A DNA stretch of 64,000 nucleotides from Selenomonas sp. AB3002 (GCF_000702545.1 NZ_JNIO01000007.1:1-64000); one strand, 5' to 3'; positions 1 through 10,107 are shown, counted from the first letter of the stretch. The notes: a model not told the origin generated them from the sequence alone. Numbers and translations: made by a program.

Positions 1-2
1 TC

Positions 3-923
3 AGCAAGGTCAGCATCTTCAGCGACCTGAACCAGCTCAATGATATCTCCCTATATCAAAAATATGCAGGAATCTGCGGCATCACGGAAGCAGAGCTTGC
101 CAAAGCCTTTGCACCGGAAATCGAGGAACTGGCGCATCAGCTTGGTCTTTCCCGGGACAGCTGCCTGGCAAAACTGAAGAAGATGTATGACGGCTACCAT
201 TTTCATCCTCAGGGAGAAGGCATCTACAATCCCTTCAGCCTGCTGAAGGCTTTCGATGAAAGGAATCTGGGCGCATATTGGTTCGCCACCGGCACCCCCA
301 CCTTCCTGGTGCGGCGGCTGAAAACCATGCACTTCGATGTGCGGCAGTTCACCCAAAAAACCTTGGAAACCAACGACAGGATTCTCTCCGATTACAGGAC
401 AGACAACCCCAATCCCCTGCCGCTTCTGTACCAGACGGGATACCTCACCATTGTGGACTATGACCCCCAGGCACGGCTCTACACCCTGGGCTTCCCCAAC
501 GAGGAGGTCAAATACGGCTTTTTGGAAAGCCTCCTGCCCGAGTACACTCCCGAAGCGGGCTCCGGCAACGGCAAGGACATCTTCGCCCTGCGGCGCCGCC
601 TCCTGGCTGGTGACACGGACGGTATGAGGGAAATCCTCACCGCCCTCTTTGCCAGCATTCCTTACACTTCAAACGACGCCCCCTTCGAGCATTATTTCCA
701 GTCGGTGCTATACATGGTCTTCACCCTGCTGGACCAGTTCGTGCAATGCGAGGTACACAGCAGCCGGGGACGGGCCGACTGCATAGTTGAGACTGAGCAG
801 TTTGTCTACATCTTCGAGTTCAAGGTGGACAAACCCGCCCAGGAAGCCCTGCAGCAGATTGAGGACAAAGGCTACGCCGCGCCCTTCCGCGCGACCCACG
901 GCAGGTATTCAAGATTGGCGTGA
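3..923 (+). CDS. AAA-ATPase-like / PD-(D/E)XK nuclease family protein, 5' partial, frameshifted end
   Basis: The reading frame is open from the left edge, so the N-terminal ATPase part lies outside the window. Visible motifs such as KKMYDGYHF and YNPFSLL are typical of the AAA-ATPase-like (DUF1703) family. A C-terminal nuclease-like segment carries GRADCIVET followed by YIFEFK, the D...ExK pattern of PD-(D/E)XK proteins. The frame stops at 923. One base appears to be missing near 890: another frame continues as DPRQVFKIGVSFDS to a stop at 971-973, which is the expected family C-terminus. This is either a sequence error or a recent frameshift affecting only the last ~27 residues. The substrate is unknown. 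Confidence 0.8.
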   Translation, partial: SKVSIFSDLNQLNDISLYQKYAGICGITEAELAKAFAPEIEELAHQLGLSRDSCLAKLKKMYDGYHFHPQGEGIYNPFSLLKAFDERNLGAYWFATGTPTFLVRRLKTMHFDVRQFTQKTLETNDRILSDYRTDNPNPLPLLYQTGYLTIVDYDPQARLYTLGFPNEEVKYGFLESLLPEYTPEAGSGNGKDIFALRRRLLAGDTDGMREILTALFASIPYTSNDAPFEHYFQSVLYMVFTLLDQFVQCEVHSSRGRADCIVETEQFVYIFEFKVDKPAQEALQQIEDKGYAAPFRATHGRYSRLA

Positions 924-986
924 GCTTCGACTCCGAAAAGAGAAGCCTGGCCGAATGGCTGGTAAATATTTGATATCGGCACACAA

Positions 987-1026
987 AAAGCCGCCGGGAA
1001 GATATCACTCTCTTCCGGCGACTTTT
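987..1026. terminator. Bidirectional intrinsic terminator
   Basis: A GC-rich hairpin (AAAGCCGCCGGGAAG paired with CTTCCGGCGACTTTT) is flanked by A and T runs. It lies between two convergent genes, the nuclease-family gene and the TolC-like gene, and probably serves both. Confidence 0.75.
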
Positions 1027-1036
1027 TGCGCCTCAC

Positions 1037-2509
1037 TTATTCTTCCTCTCCCAGCCAGGCTGCCGCCAGGGCCTCGTCGGCAGATGCGCCTTCCTGCTCG
1101 GCTTCGGTATACACCGAGGCATCAAAGGCCACGGGCACTCCCATGGCTTTTTCCAGGGCGGCCCGGGAAAGGTTGTACTGGTAAAGGGCCGTCATGTAGT
1201 TTGACCTGGCCTGGGTCAGCTTTTCCTGGGCATTCGTCACGGAAAGAAGGATATCCACGCCCTCCCTCGTAACGCACCTGGGCAATGGTATAGCTGTCCT
1301 CAGCCTGCTTCACGGCCACAGCTGTCTCCTGGATATTCTGCTCCGCCGCCTTCATATTGAGATAGGCAGTGCGGGTCTCCAGCTGGATGGTCTTGCGGGT
1401 CTTGCGTGCCCCGGCTTCGTACTGGTCCACCAGGGAGGCTGCCTGGCGCACATTCTCCGAGGTCACGCCGTTGTCGAAGATATTCCAGTTGACGGAAAGC
1501 CCTGCCTGCCAGTTGTTGCTGCGCTCACTGGCAAAGGGGGCGTTGCCGGCAATGCTCTGGGTGCCCACTCCCGTAACCCTGGGACGCCAGCCAGCCTTGG
1601 CGGCTTCCTTCCGGGCCTGGGCGGCCTTGATGTCATAGTCGGCAGCAATGCCGTCAGGCCGGTGCTCCAAGGCGTATGCCTCGCAGTCAGGCAGGTCCTT
1701 GTCATAGGGTTCGTAGGAAAAGTGATCCAGGGGCTCCACATTCGTGTCCTGGGGCAGGCCCACGATGCTGGCCAGGGTGGACTTGGCCACCTCCACGGCC
1801 TTCTCGGCATTCACCAGATTCTGCTTGTAGTTGGCAATGCTGACACTCATGGCGAGCATGTCTGCCTCGGCCACCGCCCCTTCCTCGAACTGGGCCCGGA
1901 TGAGCTCCAGCTGGGTGTGCCCCATGTCCACGGCATCTTTGGCCACCTGGGCCAGGTTCTCGTAGTGAAGGAGATTGGCATAGGCTTCAGCTGCCTGGTA
2001 GCGCACAGTCTGGCGGGTGTTTTCCACCGTCCAGGTCCGCCCTATTCAACTGGTATCGCCCCGATTTGATTTGATTTTCCAGCTGGCCCCCCGGTGTAGA
2101 TTGGCACGGAAAGGCTCCAACTGTTGGAAAAGGTGTTGTCATAGGCATAGGAGCCCACGGTCTGATTAGCATAGACAGCAGCGCACCCAGGACATCGCCT
2201 ACCTTGACCTGAGCCGGATGAGGGTCCCCATAAAGCGAATGTGCCTTCTTGGCAGACCTATAATCCCGCCCCCCGATGCGCAGGGCCTGGGCGTTCCAGC
2301 TGACGGTGGGCCCTTTGCTCCTGCGGCAGCCTTCCAGGCATGCAGGCCGCCTCCCGGCCTGCCTCAGCCCCTTCTATGGACTCATCAGTGAGGAGAGCCA
2401 TTTCGATGCTGTCCGTGAGGGTCAGTCCTATGGCCTCAGCTGCGGCTGTGTGATAAGGAAATGATATTGCACTGCATATTGCTGCGATTATAAATGCGAA
2501 TTTATTCAT
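1037..2509 (-). pseudogene. TolC-family outer membrane efflux protein, broken by several frameshifts
   Basis: The product would be the outer membrane channel of a type I secretion or efflux system. It starts at an ATG (2507-2509) with a signal peptide (MNKFAFIIAAICSAIS) and the typical LTLTDSIEMALL. Reading through to the end at 1037 needs frame changes at about 2350, 2170, 2085, 2045 and 1275. Between these, long collinear TolC-like segments with heptad character persist (for example RQTVRYQAAEAYANLLHYEN and NWQAGLSVNWNIFDNG). It is the last gene of the minus-strand exporter operon and would be its outer membrane exit. Clustered one-base indels here and near 890 suggest poor sequence quality, but genuine decay cannot be excluded. 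Confidence 0.8.
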
Positions 2510-2579
2510 AATATGTTCACCTTCCTGAGGTGTAGAGGATTGTATGTATAGAATGCAAACTGCGATGCAGACCCTACCT

Positions 2580-2753
2580 GCCCCGTGAAACGGGGAAGGG
2601 GGACCGGCGTAGCCGGTGGAAGGGGCGAGGAGGGCAACTGGCTTAGAATATCATTGTTCAGGATTTATTCCCCCCTTCCACCACCTTCGGTGGTCCCCTG
2701 CCAGGGAGCCCACTGGGCTCCCGCGCTAACGCGCCCCCGCAAGCGGGCAGGTA
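2580..2753. repeat. GC-rich palindromic intergenic repeat block
   Basis: Several nested palindromes occur here. GGGGGACCGGCGTAGCCGG at 2597-2624 is matched by an inverted relative at 2670-2697 (CCACCTTCGGTGG core), followed by GGGAGCCCACTGGGCTCCC and CCCCCGCAAGCGGGC. There is no open reading frame. It resembles the interspersed extragenic palindromes seen in this group. It lies between the TolC-like gene and the ABC gene and could also attenuate transcription. Confidence 0.6.
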
Positions 2754-2793
2754 AAACCTGCTAGTTCATTGCTTATACTAAGAAAAGCTACGT

Positions 2794-5589
2794 CTAACCT
2801 TTCATTGCCACTGACCGATTCCCTCTGCCAGTCACTTGCCGCTTCACAAGGTCTGCAAACAGCCCGCCCTTTGCCACTAATTCGTCGAAGCTCCCCATCT
2901 CTGCCACCCTTCCTTCGTCCATGACGATGATGCGGTCGCACTTCCTGATGGTGGACAGCCGGTGGGCCACTACGATGCGGGTGGATTTCAGCTTGTCCAG
3001 GCTGCGGGTGACTATGGCCTGGGAGCGGTTGTCCAGAGCGCTGGTGGCTTCATCGAAGATGAGGATAGCGGGCCTGCCCACTAAGGCCCGGGCAATGAGG
3101 ATTCTCTGCCGCTGGCCCCCGGAGATATTGCTGCTGCCCTCGCTGATGACGGTCTGCATGCCCATGGGCATGGCGGCGATATCCTCGGCAATGCCTGCTG
3201 CCTCTGCCGCCGCCCAGGCATCGTCCTGTGTCAGCATCCTGGTGCCCACAATATTGGTGTAGATATCCCCTGTCATCAGCTGCCCATTCTGCAGCACCAC
3301 TCCCATCTGGGAGCGCACGGAGGGCAGGGCCAGCTCCGAAAGGTCCTGTCCGTCAAAGGTGATGCTGCCCCGCTTGGGGGTCTCGAAGCCCAGGAGCAGC
3401 CGCACCAGTGTGCTCTTGCCGCTGCCGGACTTGCCCACGATAGCCACATTTTCCCCGGCGGTGATGGAAAAGCTCACATCCTTCAGCACCTCGTCCCCCT
3501 CCGTCTCCACTGCCTCCCCCTTCGGACCAGGGGTCACATGGGTGTAGGCAAAGGAGAGATGGCTGACCTCCACGGAGCCGCTGAGTTTCCCCGCCTCCTG
3601 CTTTTCCTCCGTAGTCTCAGGCACCGCCTCCAGAATGGGACGCAGGTTCTCCAGTTGGGGCTGGATGGCAAAATACTGGCTGATAAGCCCCAAGGCCCCG
3701 CCAATGACTCCGTTGAAGCTGGAGTAGGCGGCATTGAAGGCGATGAACTGGGCATAGCCTATGCCAGTCTGCACCGTTTTTCCATCCGGCCCCACTTCAT
3801 TCATGCCGTAGACGGCAATCCAGTAGAGGATCATGGTGAGGATGAAGGGCTGGATGCTGGCAATGATGGAAGTATAGTTGTCCTGCCACCGCAGCTTCAG
3901 GCTCCAGTTCCAGTGCTCACCGAAGGCCTGGGTCCAGAGGCTGAAAGCCTGTTCCTCCGCCCCCTGTACCCGGAACTTGGCCAGCCCTGCGAAAATCTGC
4001 TGCACAGTGCCCGCCGATTTGTTCCCCGCCTCGATGATCTTGCGCTGGAAGAACAGCACCCGCCTGAGCACCAGGGCCACGAAGACGGAGTACACAGCCC
4101 AGACGGCAATGGCCGCCGCTGTAAGCTTGAAGCTGTAGTAGCACATGAGGAAGATGCTCCAAAAGGAGAAGATAAAACTGAGGATCGAAGTGGCAAACTC
4201 ACCTGAAGCAAGATTCTTGGCAATGCCGATGCCCCCCATGCGGCTGGCCAGTTCCCCCACAGTGAAGCGCCGGAAGAACTTGGTGGGCAGGCTCATGAGC
4301 CGCCCCCACATGGCAGCCTCCGCCGCCGCTTCGATGCGGGTGGATATGCGCATCACCGCAAAGGAGCGCACGATGGACAGGGCCGCCGTGGTAAAGCTGG
4401 TGACCATCAGGGCCTGGGTGACAGTAGCAAGGCCCTGCCTGTCCAGGATGGGAATGATATCCTGGAAGATGGTCTCGGTGATGATGGGGGTTGCCAGAGG
4501 AATAAGCCCCGCAAAGAGGCTGCACACCAAAATGGTGCGGTAATCCGCCAGCCAGCACTGGCGGAACATGAACTTGATAAGGTCCCAGAGCTTCAAGGCC
4601 CGGGCAGGGAAGCCCGCATAGCATTGGAAAGCATCTTTGGCAATGTATTTGACGGTCTCCCCCGTGACCTCCAGCCCCTCTGGTCTTTCCGCAGAAACCA
4701 GGCGGTAATGCTCTGGGTCAACAGGCAGGAGAGCCGCTATTTCCTTATCATTGCTGCCAGGGGGAGTGTAGAAGCCCAGCATGACCCCTGAATCTTTCTG
4801 CCACCAGTCCTCAGGCAGGGTCACCAGGCGCATCTGCATATTCCCCTTCTGCATGAGGCGGCGCAACAGAGCCACATCATCAAGCCCTCTGGCGCTTTCC
4901 GCCTCAAGGGCAATGGCCTCCGTGGGCATCCTGAGCTTCTCGGCCACCTGCCGCACGGCGAAGGTGGCATCCATAGTGAGCTTGCTGCCGCTTGCTATCT
5001 CGCTTTGGCCGGAGAAAAGCTGCTCCTCCCCCAACAGGCTCCTGATGCCGTTTTCCACCAGCACGGCCTTGGCCATTTCCCTTTTGCGGATATGGTAGGC
5101 CAGCCGCTTGTCACTGGCGCCGAAGCGCACTCCCAGCAGCATGGAGAGAATTTCCTCATGCGCGCGGAAGGCTTCCATGAGCTCATCATGGCTGCCCGCC
5201 TCACCAAACAGTTTTTTCCTGCGCCAGCACTGGAGCACATCGTCCCCCTTGTCAGCCAGGAGCCGCAGCCAGTTGATGCGAATCAGGGAGGCAAACCAGC
5301 CTTCCATCAGCAGGCGCAGTTCTCCCAGCTCCGGCTGCTGCCAGGGCACGAACTCCAGCTCTGCATCCTCCAGGGCATAAATCTGCATGCGGATTTCCCT
5401 GAATTCGTCCAAAGCAGGAAAGACCGCCTCCCCCGGTGCCCTGTCGATAAGGTAGCACTGGTGAAAGGAAATGTCCTCACCTGTCCTGGTGGTGGCATAG
5501 ATCTCCACCCGCCCGGAGACAACGCGCCAGAAGCCAGTATCATCGGTAAGCAAGAAGCGCTCACCGGCGAATAGTTTCTTCGATTCCAT
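2794..5589 (-). CDS. NHLM-type bacteriocin/peptide exporter, ABC permease-ATPase without peptidase domain
   Basis: This 931-residue protein matches the architecture of the NHLM system ATP-binding protein (TIGR03797 type). A long N-terminal region begins with a cNMP-binding-like segment (FWRVVSGRVEIYATT). A six-helix ABC transmembrane domain follows at about residues 340-640. The C-terminal nucleotide-binding domain has Walker A GKSGSGKST, signature NISGGQRQR and Walker B AILIFDEATSALD. There is no C39 protease. The start lies 3 nt after the stop of the C39-containing ABC gene, so the two are translationally linked and probably form a heterodimer. In this family the pair exports peptides with Gly-Gly-type leaders. 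The actual substrate is inferred from the leader-peptide genes in this window. Confidence 0.9.
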   Translation of the reverse strand: MESKKLFAGERFLLTDDTGFWRVVSGRVEIYATTRTGEDISFHQCYLIDRAPGEAVFPALDEFREIRMQIYALEDAELEFVPWQQPELGELRLLMEGWFASLIRINWLRLLADKGDDVLQCWRRKKLFGEAGSHDELMEAFRAHEEILSMLLGVRFGASDKRLAYHIRKREMAKAVLVENGIRSLLGEEQLFSGQSEIASGSKLTMDATFAVRQVAEKLRMPTEAIALEAESARGLDDVALLRRLMQKGNMQMRLVTLPEDWWQKDSGVMLGFYTPPGSNDKEIAALLPVDPEHYRLVSAERPEGLEVTGETVKYIAKDAFQCYAGFPARALKLWDLIKFMFRQCWLADYRTILVCSLFAGLIPLATPIITETIFQDIIPILDRQGLATVTQALMVTSFTTAALSIVRSFAVMRISTRIEAAAEAAMWGRLMSLPTKFFRRFTVGELASRMGGIGIAKNLASGEFATSILSFIFSFWSIFLMCYYSFKLTAAAIAVWAVYSVFVALVLRRVLFFQRKIIEAGNKSAGTVQQIFAGLAKFRVQGAEEQAFSLWTQAFGEHWNWSLKLRWQDNYTSIIASIQPFILTMILYWIAVYGMNEVGPDGKTVQTGIGYAQFIAFNAAYSSFNGVIGGALGLISQYFAIQPQLENLRPILEAVPETTEEKQEAGKLSGSVEVSHLSFAYTHVTPGPKGEAVETEGDEVLKDVSFSITAGENVAIVGKSGSGKSTLVRLLLGFETPKRGSITFDGQDLSELALPSVRSQMGVVLQNGQLMTGDIYTNIVGTRMLTQDDAWAAAEAAGIAEDIAAMPMGMQTVISEGSSNISGGQRQRILIARALVGRPAILIFDEATSALDNRSQAIVTRSLDKLKSTRIVVAHRLSTIRKCDRIIVMDEGRVAEMGSFDELVAKGGLFADLVKRQVTGRGNRSVAMKG

Positions 5590-5592
5590 AGA

Positions 5593-7827
5593 CTACTCCA
5601 TCTGCTCCATCTCTTCATTTTCCCGTTCTTCAATAAGACGGCTATAGGGGCCGTCCTGCTCTATCATCTGGCGGTGGGTGCCGCGCTCCACGATCTTGCC
5701 TTGGGACAGCACGATGATCTCATCGCAATCCCTGATGGTGGAGAGACGGTGGGCCACTATCAGGCAGGTGCAGCCGCGGTGGCGGATATTGTCCAGCACC
5801 TGTTTTTCCGTGATGGGGTCCAGGGCGGAGGTGGCTTCGTCCAGCACCAGGATGGAGGGATTCACTGCCAGGGCTCTGGCGATTTCCAGCCTTTGGCGCT
5901 GCCCCCCGGAGAAGTTCACGCCGCCTTCCTGAATATTGGCCTCGTAGCCGCCGTTGAGCTTCAGGATATCCTCGTGTATGCAGGCATCCTTGGCCGCCTC
6001 CACGATATCGCTGCGGCGGGCAGTCTTGTCAAACAGGGCTATGTTCTCTGCCACGGTGCCGGAAATCAGGAAGATATCCTGATCCACGGCGGCCAGGGAA
6101 GCTGTCACCACCTTGCGGGGAATCTGCCTGCGGGGGCTGCCGTCAAAGAGCACCTGCCCGTCCCATTCCTCATAGAGGCCTGTGACAATCTTGGCCAGAG
6201 TCGATTTGCCGCTGCCGGAGGCTCCTACCACGGCCACCCATTGTCCCGGGCGGGCGTGAAGGTCAAAATGCTCCAGCAGAGGTGCTTCCAGTGGGCTGTA
6301 GCCGAAGCTCACATCCTTCAGTTCCAAATCCCCGGCCAGCCTGTCCAGAGGCATCGCCCTCTGCCCCTCCTTCTCAGGGAAGTTCAGGCTGTCCACCTCA
6401 TAGCAGCGCACATCGTTGAGCCTCTGCATCTGCATTTCTGTGGTCTGCAGGGTAGAACCCAGCCCCACCAGCGCATTCACGGGAGCCTGGAAGCTGCCCA
6501 TAAGGCTCTGGAAAGCCATGAACATACCTGCGGTCATGGCCCCTTCCATGATGGAGAAGCCGCCGATGGTCATGATGAGGGCACCGTTGACCCCGGCCAA
6601 AAGAGTGGGCAGGAGCTTCACGGACATGGACCAGAGAGCTGTTTCCTGGGAGGCCATGAGCACCTTGGTCTGATAGCCTGACCACTTAGTGAAGAAATCC
6701 GCCTCGTCACCGCTGGCCTTGATGGTCTCTATCATGCGGAGGCCGTTCATGGCCACGCCGTAGGCCTTGCCAGCATCCTGCTGGATGCGCATATTCAGGT
6801 CTGTCAGGTGACGCCGCATAGCGAAGAACAAGGCTATCTCCACAGAGCTGAAGGCCACGCCGATAAGGGTCAGGGTCACGTTGTATTGAAGCAATAACAG
6901 CAAATAAAAGACTGCCACAAAGAAATCCAGCACCGCCGTAGCCGCAGGTCCTGACAGCACCCCGGCAATGGACTGGTTGAAGCCCACGCGCCCTGCCACC
7001 TCAGCGGCATAGCGCTGGTGGAAGAACTGCATGGGCAGCTTTAAGAGGTGCCAGAAATAGCTGGAGGAATCCGCCAGGGTCAGCTTCCGCTGCCACTGGG
7101 TCAGCACTACCGCCCGCAGCCAGGTCATGATGCCTGACAGCACGAAGGACACCGTCATGGCCAGGCAGAAGTTGGTCATCCAGTCCGGATGCTTCTTGGT
7201 AAGGATATCGTCCAGGAAGATCTGGCTCATGACCGGCCCCGCCAAGCCGGGAATAATGGCGCATAATTCCAGTATGAGTATGAAGGTCATGGCCCAGCGG
7301 TCCTGCAGGAGTTTTTTCGCCATGTCCTTGAAGACATTGTAGCGGGCCCCTGCCTTTTGGAAATCCGGCCCCGGCAATATCTGCAGGGCCACCCCCGTGT
7401 AAGAGGTACGGAATTCCTCCCAGGGCACGGTGCGCCGCCCCATGGCAGGGTCATTGAGATAGGCGCGGCCCTTGTCTATGCCCTCCAGCACCACGAAATG
7501 GTTGAATTCCCAATGGATGATCAGGGGAAAGATATCCTCTTCTTCCTCCGACACCTCCAGCAGTTCAGCAGCTGTCCAGCGATATCCGTCTGCCTCGCAG
7601 CCCCGGTTCCGAGCGGCGCGGATGACGCAACTGGCCTTGGAACCGTCACGGTTCACGCCGCACTCGGCCCTGAGCTTCTCCAGGGGCACCCAAAGGCCCA
7701 GGTTAGCCAGCACCATGCCCAGAGCCGCCGCCCCGCATTCCGTGGCTTCCATCTGCAGCACCGTGGGCACCTTCACCCGCTTCTTGCTGGAGCCGAAGGT
7801 GTTTTTCAATTTTTCCAGCCAATCCAT
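5593..7827 (-). CDS. NHLM-type exporter: C39 peptidase / ABC permease-ATPase
   Basis: This 744-residue protein is the peptidase-containing exporter of NHLM systems (TIGR03796 type). The N-terminal C39 domain shows the catalytic set: Cys31 in LQMEATECGAAALG, His110 in HWEFNHFVVLEG and Asp126 in YLNDP. It would cut leader peptides after a Gly-Gly-type site during export. A transmembrane domain follows, then the ATPase with GASGSGKST, NFSGGQRQRLEIARAL and SILVLDEATSALD. It starts 4 nt after the HlyD stop and ends 3 nt before the next ABC gene, so it lies in the middle of a compact operon. All catalytic residues are present, so it is probably active. It is the strongest evidence that the operon processes peptides. 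Confidence 0.93.
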   Translation of the reverse strand: MDWLEKLKNTFGSSKKRVKVPTVLQMEATECGAAALGMVLANLGLWVPLEKLRAECGVNRDGSKASCVIRAARNRGCEADGYRWTAAELLEVSEEEEDIFPLIIHWEFNHFVVLEGIDKGRAYLNDPAMGRRTVPWEEFRTSYTGVALQILPGPDFQKAGARYNVFKDMAKKLLQDRWAMTFILILELCAIIPGLAGPVMSQIFLDDILTKKHPDWMTNFCLAMTVSFVLSGIMTWLRAVVLTQWQRKLTLADSSSYFWHLLKLPMQFFHQRYAAEVAGRVGFNQSIAGVLSGPAATAVLDFFVAVFYLLLLLQYNVTLTLIGVAFSSVEIALFFAMRRHLTDLNMRIQQDAGKAYGVAMNGLRMIETIKASGDEADFFTKWSGYQTKVLMASQETALWSMSVKLLPTLLAGVNGALIMTIGGFSIMEGAMTAGMFMAFQSLMGSFQAPVNALVGLGSTLQTTEMQMQRLNDVRCYEVDSLNFPEKEGQRAMPLDRLAGDLELKDVSFGYSPLEAPLLEHFDLHARPGQWVAVVGASGSGKSTLAKIVTGLYEEWDGQVLFDGSPRRQIPRKVVTASLAAVDQDIFLISGTVAENIALFDKTARRSDIVEAAKDACIHEDILKLNGGYEANIQEGGVNFSGGQRQRLEIARALAVNPSILVLDEATSALDPITEKQVLDNIRHRGCTCLIVAHRLSTIRDCDEIIVLSQGKIVERGTHRQMIEQDGPYSRLIEERENEEMEQME

Positions 7828-7831
7828 GACC

Positions 7832-8833
7832 TCACCTGCCCCTCAGCCACTGGCTCAGCTTGTAGAAAACCTTCTCAATGGGAGGCCGACGCTCTATGAT
7901 GATGGAGCCGGTGACGAAGCTGCCGGCGGTAATTGGCTTGTGCTCCCCCACCTGGGAAGTCCAGAGGTAGCCGGATTTGTCAGAGGGGTCTTTCACCAGG
8001 TCAAAACTTACCTCCATCAGGGAGCTCTGCTGGGAGGAGAGAATCCACTGGGCCAGCTGCTCATTGCCCAGGGTCTTCTGCATATTCTGCACAGAGACAG
8101 GGTACTGGGACACAGACCGCACGGTGCCCAGGAGGCTGCCCGTCTGGGACACGTCCACCCCATTGGGAGCCAGCTGGATGGTCTGCCCCTTCTCCACCCG
8201 CTTCCCCTTGGCCACGGGAATGTAGAGCACCCCCTTCAGGTGGCTCCTGCCCCCGTCAATGCGCACAGTGGCAACGGGGGTGCCGCTGCTTACCACGCTG
8301 CCTTCCTCCACCATGACTTCATCCACGGTACCATTATAGGGGGAGTAGACATACTCCGTGGCTTCCTTCTGGTAGCGGCGGGAATCGAATTCCCGGACCC
8401 GGGAAGCGGCATCACGCATAGAAGCGGCCAGCTCCGGACCCAGCTGGGCCATGCGGGTGGCAGCCTCCTCCTGCACCATGCTCACATGGGCAATGAGCTC
8501 CCCCTTCTCCACCGTGTCCCCGGGATGCACATACAATTCGTCCAGGGTGCCCCCGGAAAGGGTGGAGATCTTCGCCACCCCGGAGGGGTCCATGATAAGC
8601 CCCATGCCGTCAGCCTTCACGGTGAAGGAACCGAAGACAGACCAGATCACCACCGCCAGCAGCATCACCGCCACGGCGATAAGCCCCATCCAGCCGATGG
8701 GGGTGGTGATGGTCATGGTGGTGTCCAGCTTCTCCGGGGAGCGCATCTTGTCCAGAGCTTCCTTGCTGAAGATCTGGTCACCTTTGCGGTCCCAGCGGGC
8801 TGCCGCCCCCTCGTTTTTCTTTTCCTCAGCCAT
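7832..8833 (-). CDS. NHLM-type HlyD family secretion protein
   Basis: This 333-residue membrane fusion protein matches NHLM HlyD proteins (TIGR03794 type). It has a short cytoplasmic N-terminus, one membrane span (about residues 48-72, GWMGLIAVAVMLLAVVIW) and lipoyl-like halves around a short coiled-coil hairpin (SGGTLDELYVHPGDTVEKG and VYSPYNGTVDEVMVEEGS). It would bridge the inner-membrane ABC pair to an outer membrane channel. Its ATG overlaps the stop of the upstream adaptor gene (TGATG), which suggests translational coupling. Confidence 0.9.
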   Translation of the reverse strand: MAEEKKNEGAAARWDRKGDQIFSKEALDKMRSPEKLDTTMTITTPIGWMGLIAVAVMLLAVVIWSVFGSFTVKADGMGLIMDPSGVAKISTLSGGTLDELYVHPGDTVEKGELIAHVSMVQEEAATRMAQLGPELAASMRDAASRVREFDSRRYQKEATEYVYSPYNGTVDEVMVEEGSVVSSGTPVATVRIDGGRSHLKGVLYIPVAKGKRVEKGQTIQLAPNGVDVSQTGSLLGTVRSVSQYPVSVQNMQKTLGNEQLAQWILSSQQSSLMEVSFDLVKDPSDKSGYLWTSQVGEHKPITAGSFVTGSIIIERRPPIEKVFYKLSQWLRGR

Positions 8834-10002
8834 CAGCTCTCATCCCCTTCCACATCAGCCTCCACCTTCATGCCATCTTCCAGGCCTTCAAAACTGCCTA
8901 CCACTACCAGCTCGCCCGGCTCCAGGCCGGAGTAAATCTCAATGTATTTGTTGTCATCGGCCCCGGCTGTCACCTTCCGCCGGTGGATGATGCCCTCGCT
9001 GTCCACCACATACACTGCGTCATGGTCCTTGTCAGCCATGGCCGCCAGCGGCACCGTAAGTGCCTTGTAGGTACTGCCCATGCGCATGGTGATGCCCGTG
9101 TAGACCATGGCTTCCAAGAGCCCCGTGCGGTTGTCCACCTCCCACTCCGTGCGGCGCATATCCGCCGGCTCCGACAGGGGGGGCACGATGTCTTTCAGGA
9201 CAGCCTTGATTTCCGTGCCCTGTCCCTTGTTCCCAGCGCCATAATCCGTATCGTAGACCTTGCCAGCCAGCTTGCTGTTGGGGAATTTCAGATACCCTGC
9301 CTCCCCCAGCTCCAGATGGTTGGCCTCAATGTCCTTCATGCTCAGGGAAAAGCGCAGCCAGTCAAAATTGCCCACCAAAGCCACAGGAGTGCCTGGCTGC
9401 ACATAGGAGCCCTCCCGCTGGTAGATGATCAGCACCTGCCCGTCCACAGGCGAAACCACATTGAGCCAGTCCTGCTGCACCAGGCACTGGTCGCGCTGGG
9501 CCTGGGCCTCCCGCAGGGAACCCTGGGCCGCCATGTACTGGGCCTCGGCCTCCTCGTACTTCTCCTTGGAAGTAGCCCGGCGGGCCAGCAGCCGCCCCTG
9601 GCGCTGATAGGCATTGTTGGCCTGGGCCAAGGCGGCTTCAGCCCGGCTGATGGCGCTTTCTGCCTGCTGGATGCGCAGGGGGATATTCTCATTCATCATG
9701 GATACCAGCAGCTGCCCCTTGGCCACAGTGTCGTTCTTGGCTGCATGCCACTGCACAATGCGCCCCTCCGTAAGGGCCACTGCATCCGCGATGCTGTCGC
9801 TGGAAAAGCGCAAGGCATCCAGCTCAACCGTAGGCGCAAAATCCCGCACCTCCGCCCGTGCCGCCGTCAGCTCCACGGCACGGCTGTCCATGCGCTTCGC
9901 TATCTGATTCTCATCACTGTAGTTGAGCCACGCCCCCCAGATGACAATGGCAGCTGCCAGCAGGAGGATAATGACAATACCCAGGCTGAAGATTTTTTTC
10001 AT
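8833..10002 (-). CDS. Efflux/secretion periplasmic adaptor (HlyD/RND-adaptor-like)
   Basis: This 389-residue protein starts at the ATG (10000-10002), which has AAGGAG upstream. Longer readings to 10161 lack such support. The N-terminal signal anchor is MKKIFSLGIVIILLLAAAIV. The body has paired lipoyl-like segments (ALTEGRIVQWHAAKNDTVAK and VVSPVDGQVLIIYQREGSYV) around an Ala/Gln-rich alpha-hairpin, then a beta-barrel and membrane-proximal domain ending in GLEPGELVVVGSFEGLEDGM. It is a second adaptor beside the NHLM HlyD protein, so the exporter has two. Whether they work together or in separate complexes cannot be told from sequence. Confidence 0.85.
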   Translation of the reverse strand: MKKIFSLGIVIILLLAAAIVIWGAWLNYSDENQIAKRMDSRAVELTAARAEVRDFAPTVELDALRFSSDSIADAVALTEGRIVQWHAAKNDTVAKGQLLVSMMNENIPLRIQQAESAISRAEAALAQANNAYQRQGRLLARRATSKEKYEEAEAQYMAAQGSLREAQAQRDQCLVQQDWLNVVSPVDGQVLIIYQREGSYVQPGTPVALVGNFDWLRFSLSMKDIEANHLELGEAGYLKFPNSKLAGKVYDTDYGAGNKGQGTEIKAVLKDIVPPLSEPADMRRTEWEVDNRTGLLEAMVYTGITMRMGSTYKALTVPLAAMADKDHDAVYVVDSEGIIHRRKVTAGADDNKYIEIYSGLEPGELVVVGSFEGLEDGMKVEADVEGDES

Positions 10003-10107
10003 ATCAAGGCTCCTTAAAGTTCTGCATACCAACTGATTCACTTGCAATATATTCGACAGAAATTTTTCATTTTCCCCTATCTTACAGCAACATTCACCCA
10101 AGGAAAA

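Noticed and set aside
2541-2552. Another copy of the ECF promoter (TGTATGTATAGA)
   Set aside because: Its first base differs, there is no GTAAT 16 bp upstream, and no plus-strand gene follows.
7472-8935. Long plus-strand frame opposite the C39-ABC and HlyD genes
   Set aside because: It overlaps well-supported genes on the minus strand, has no ribosome binding site and has low-complexity His/Gly/Leu composition.
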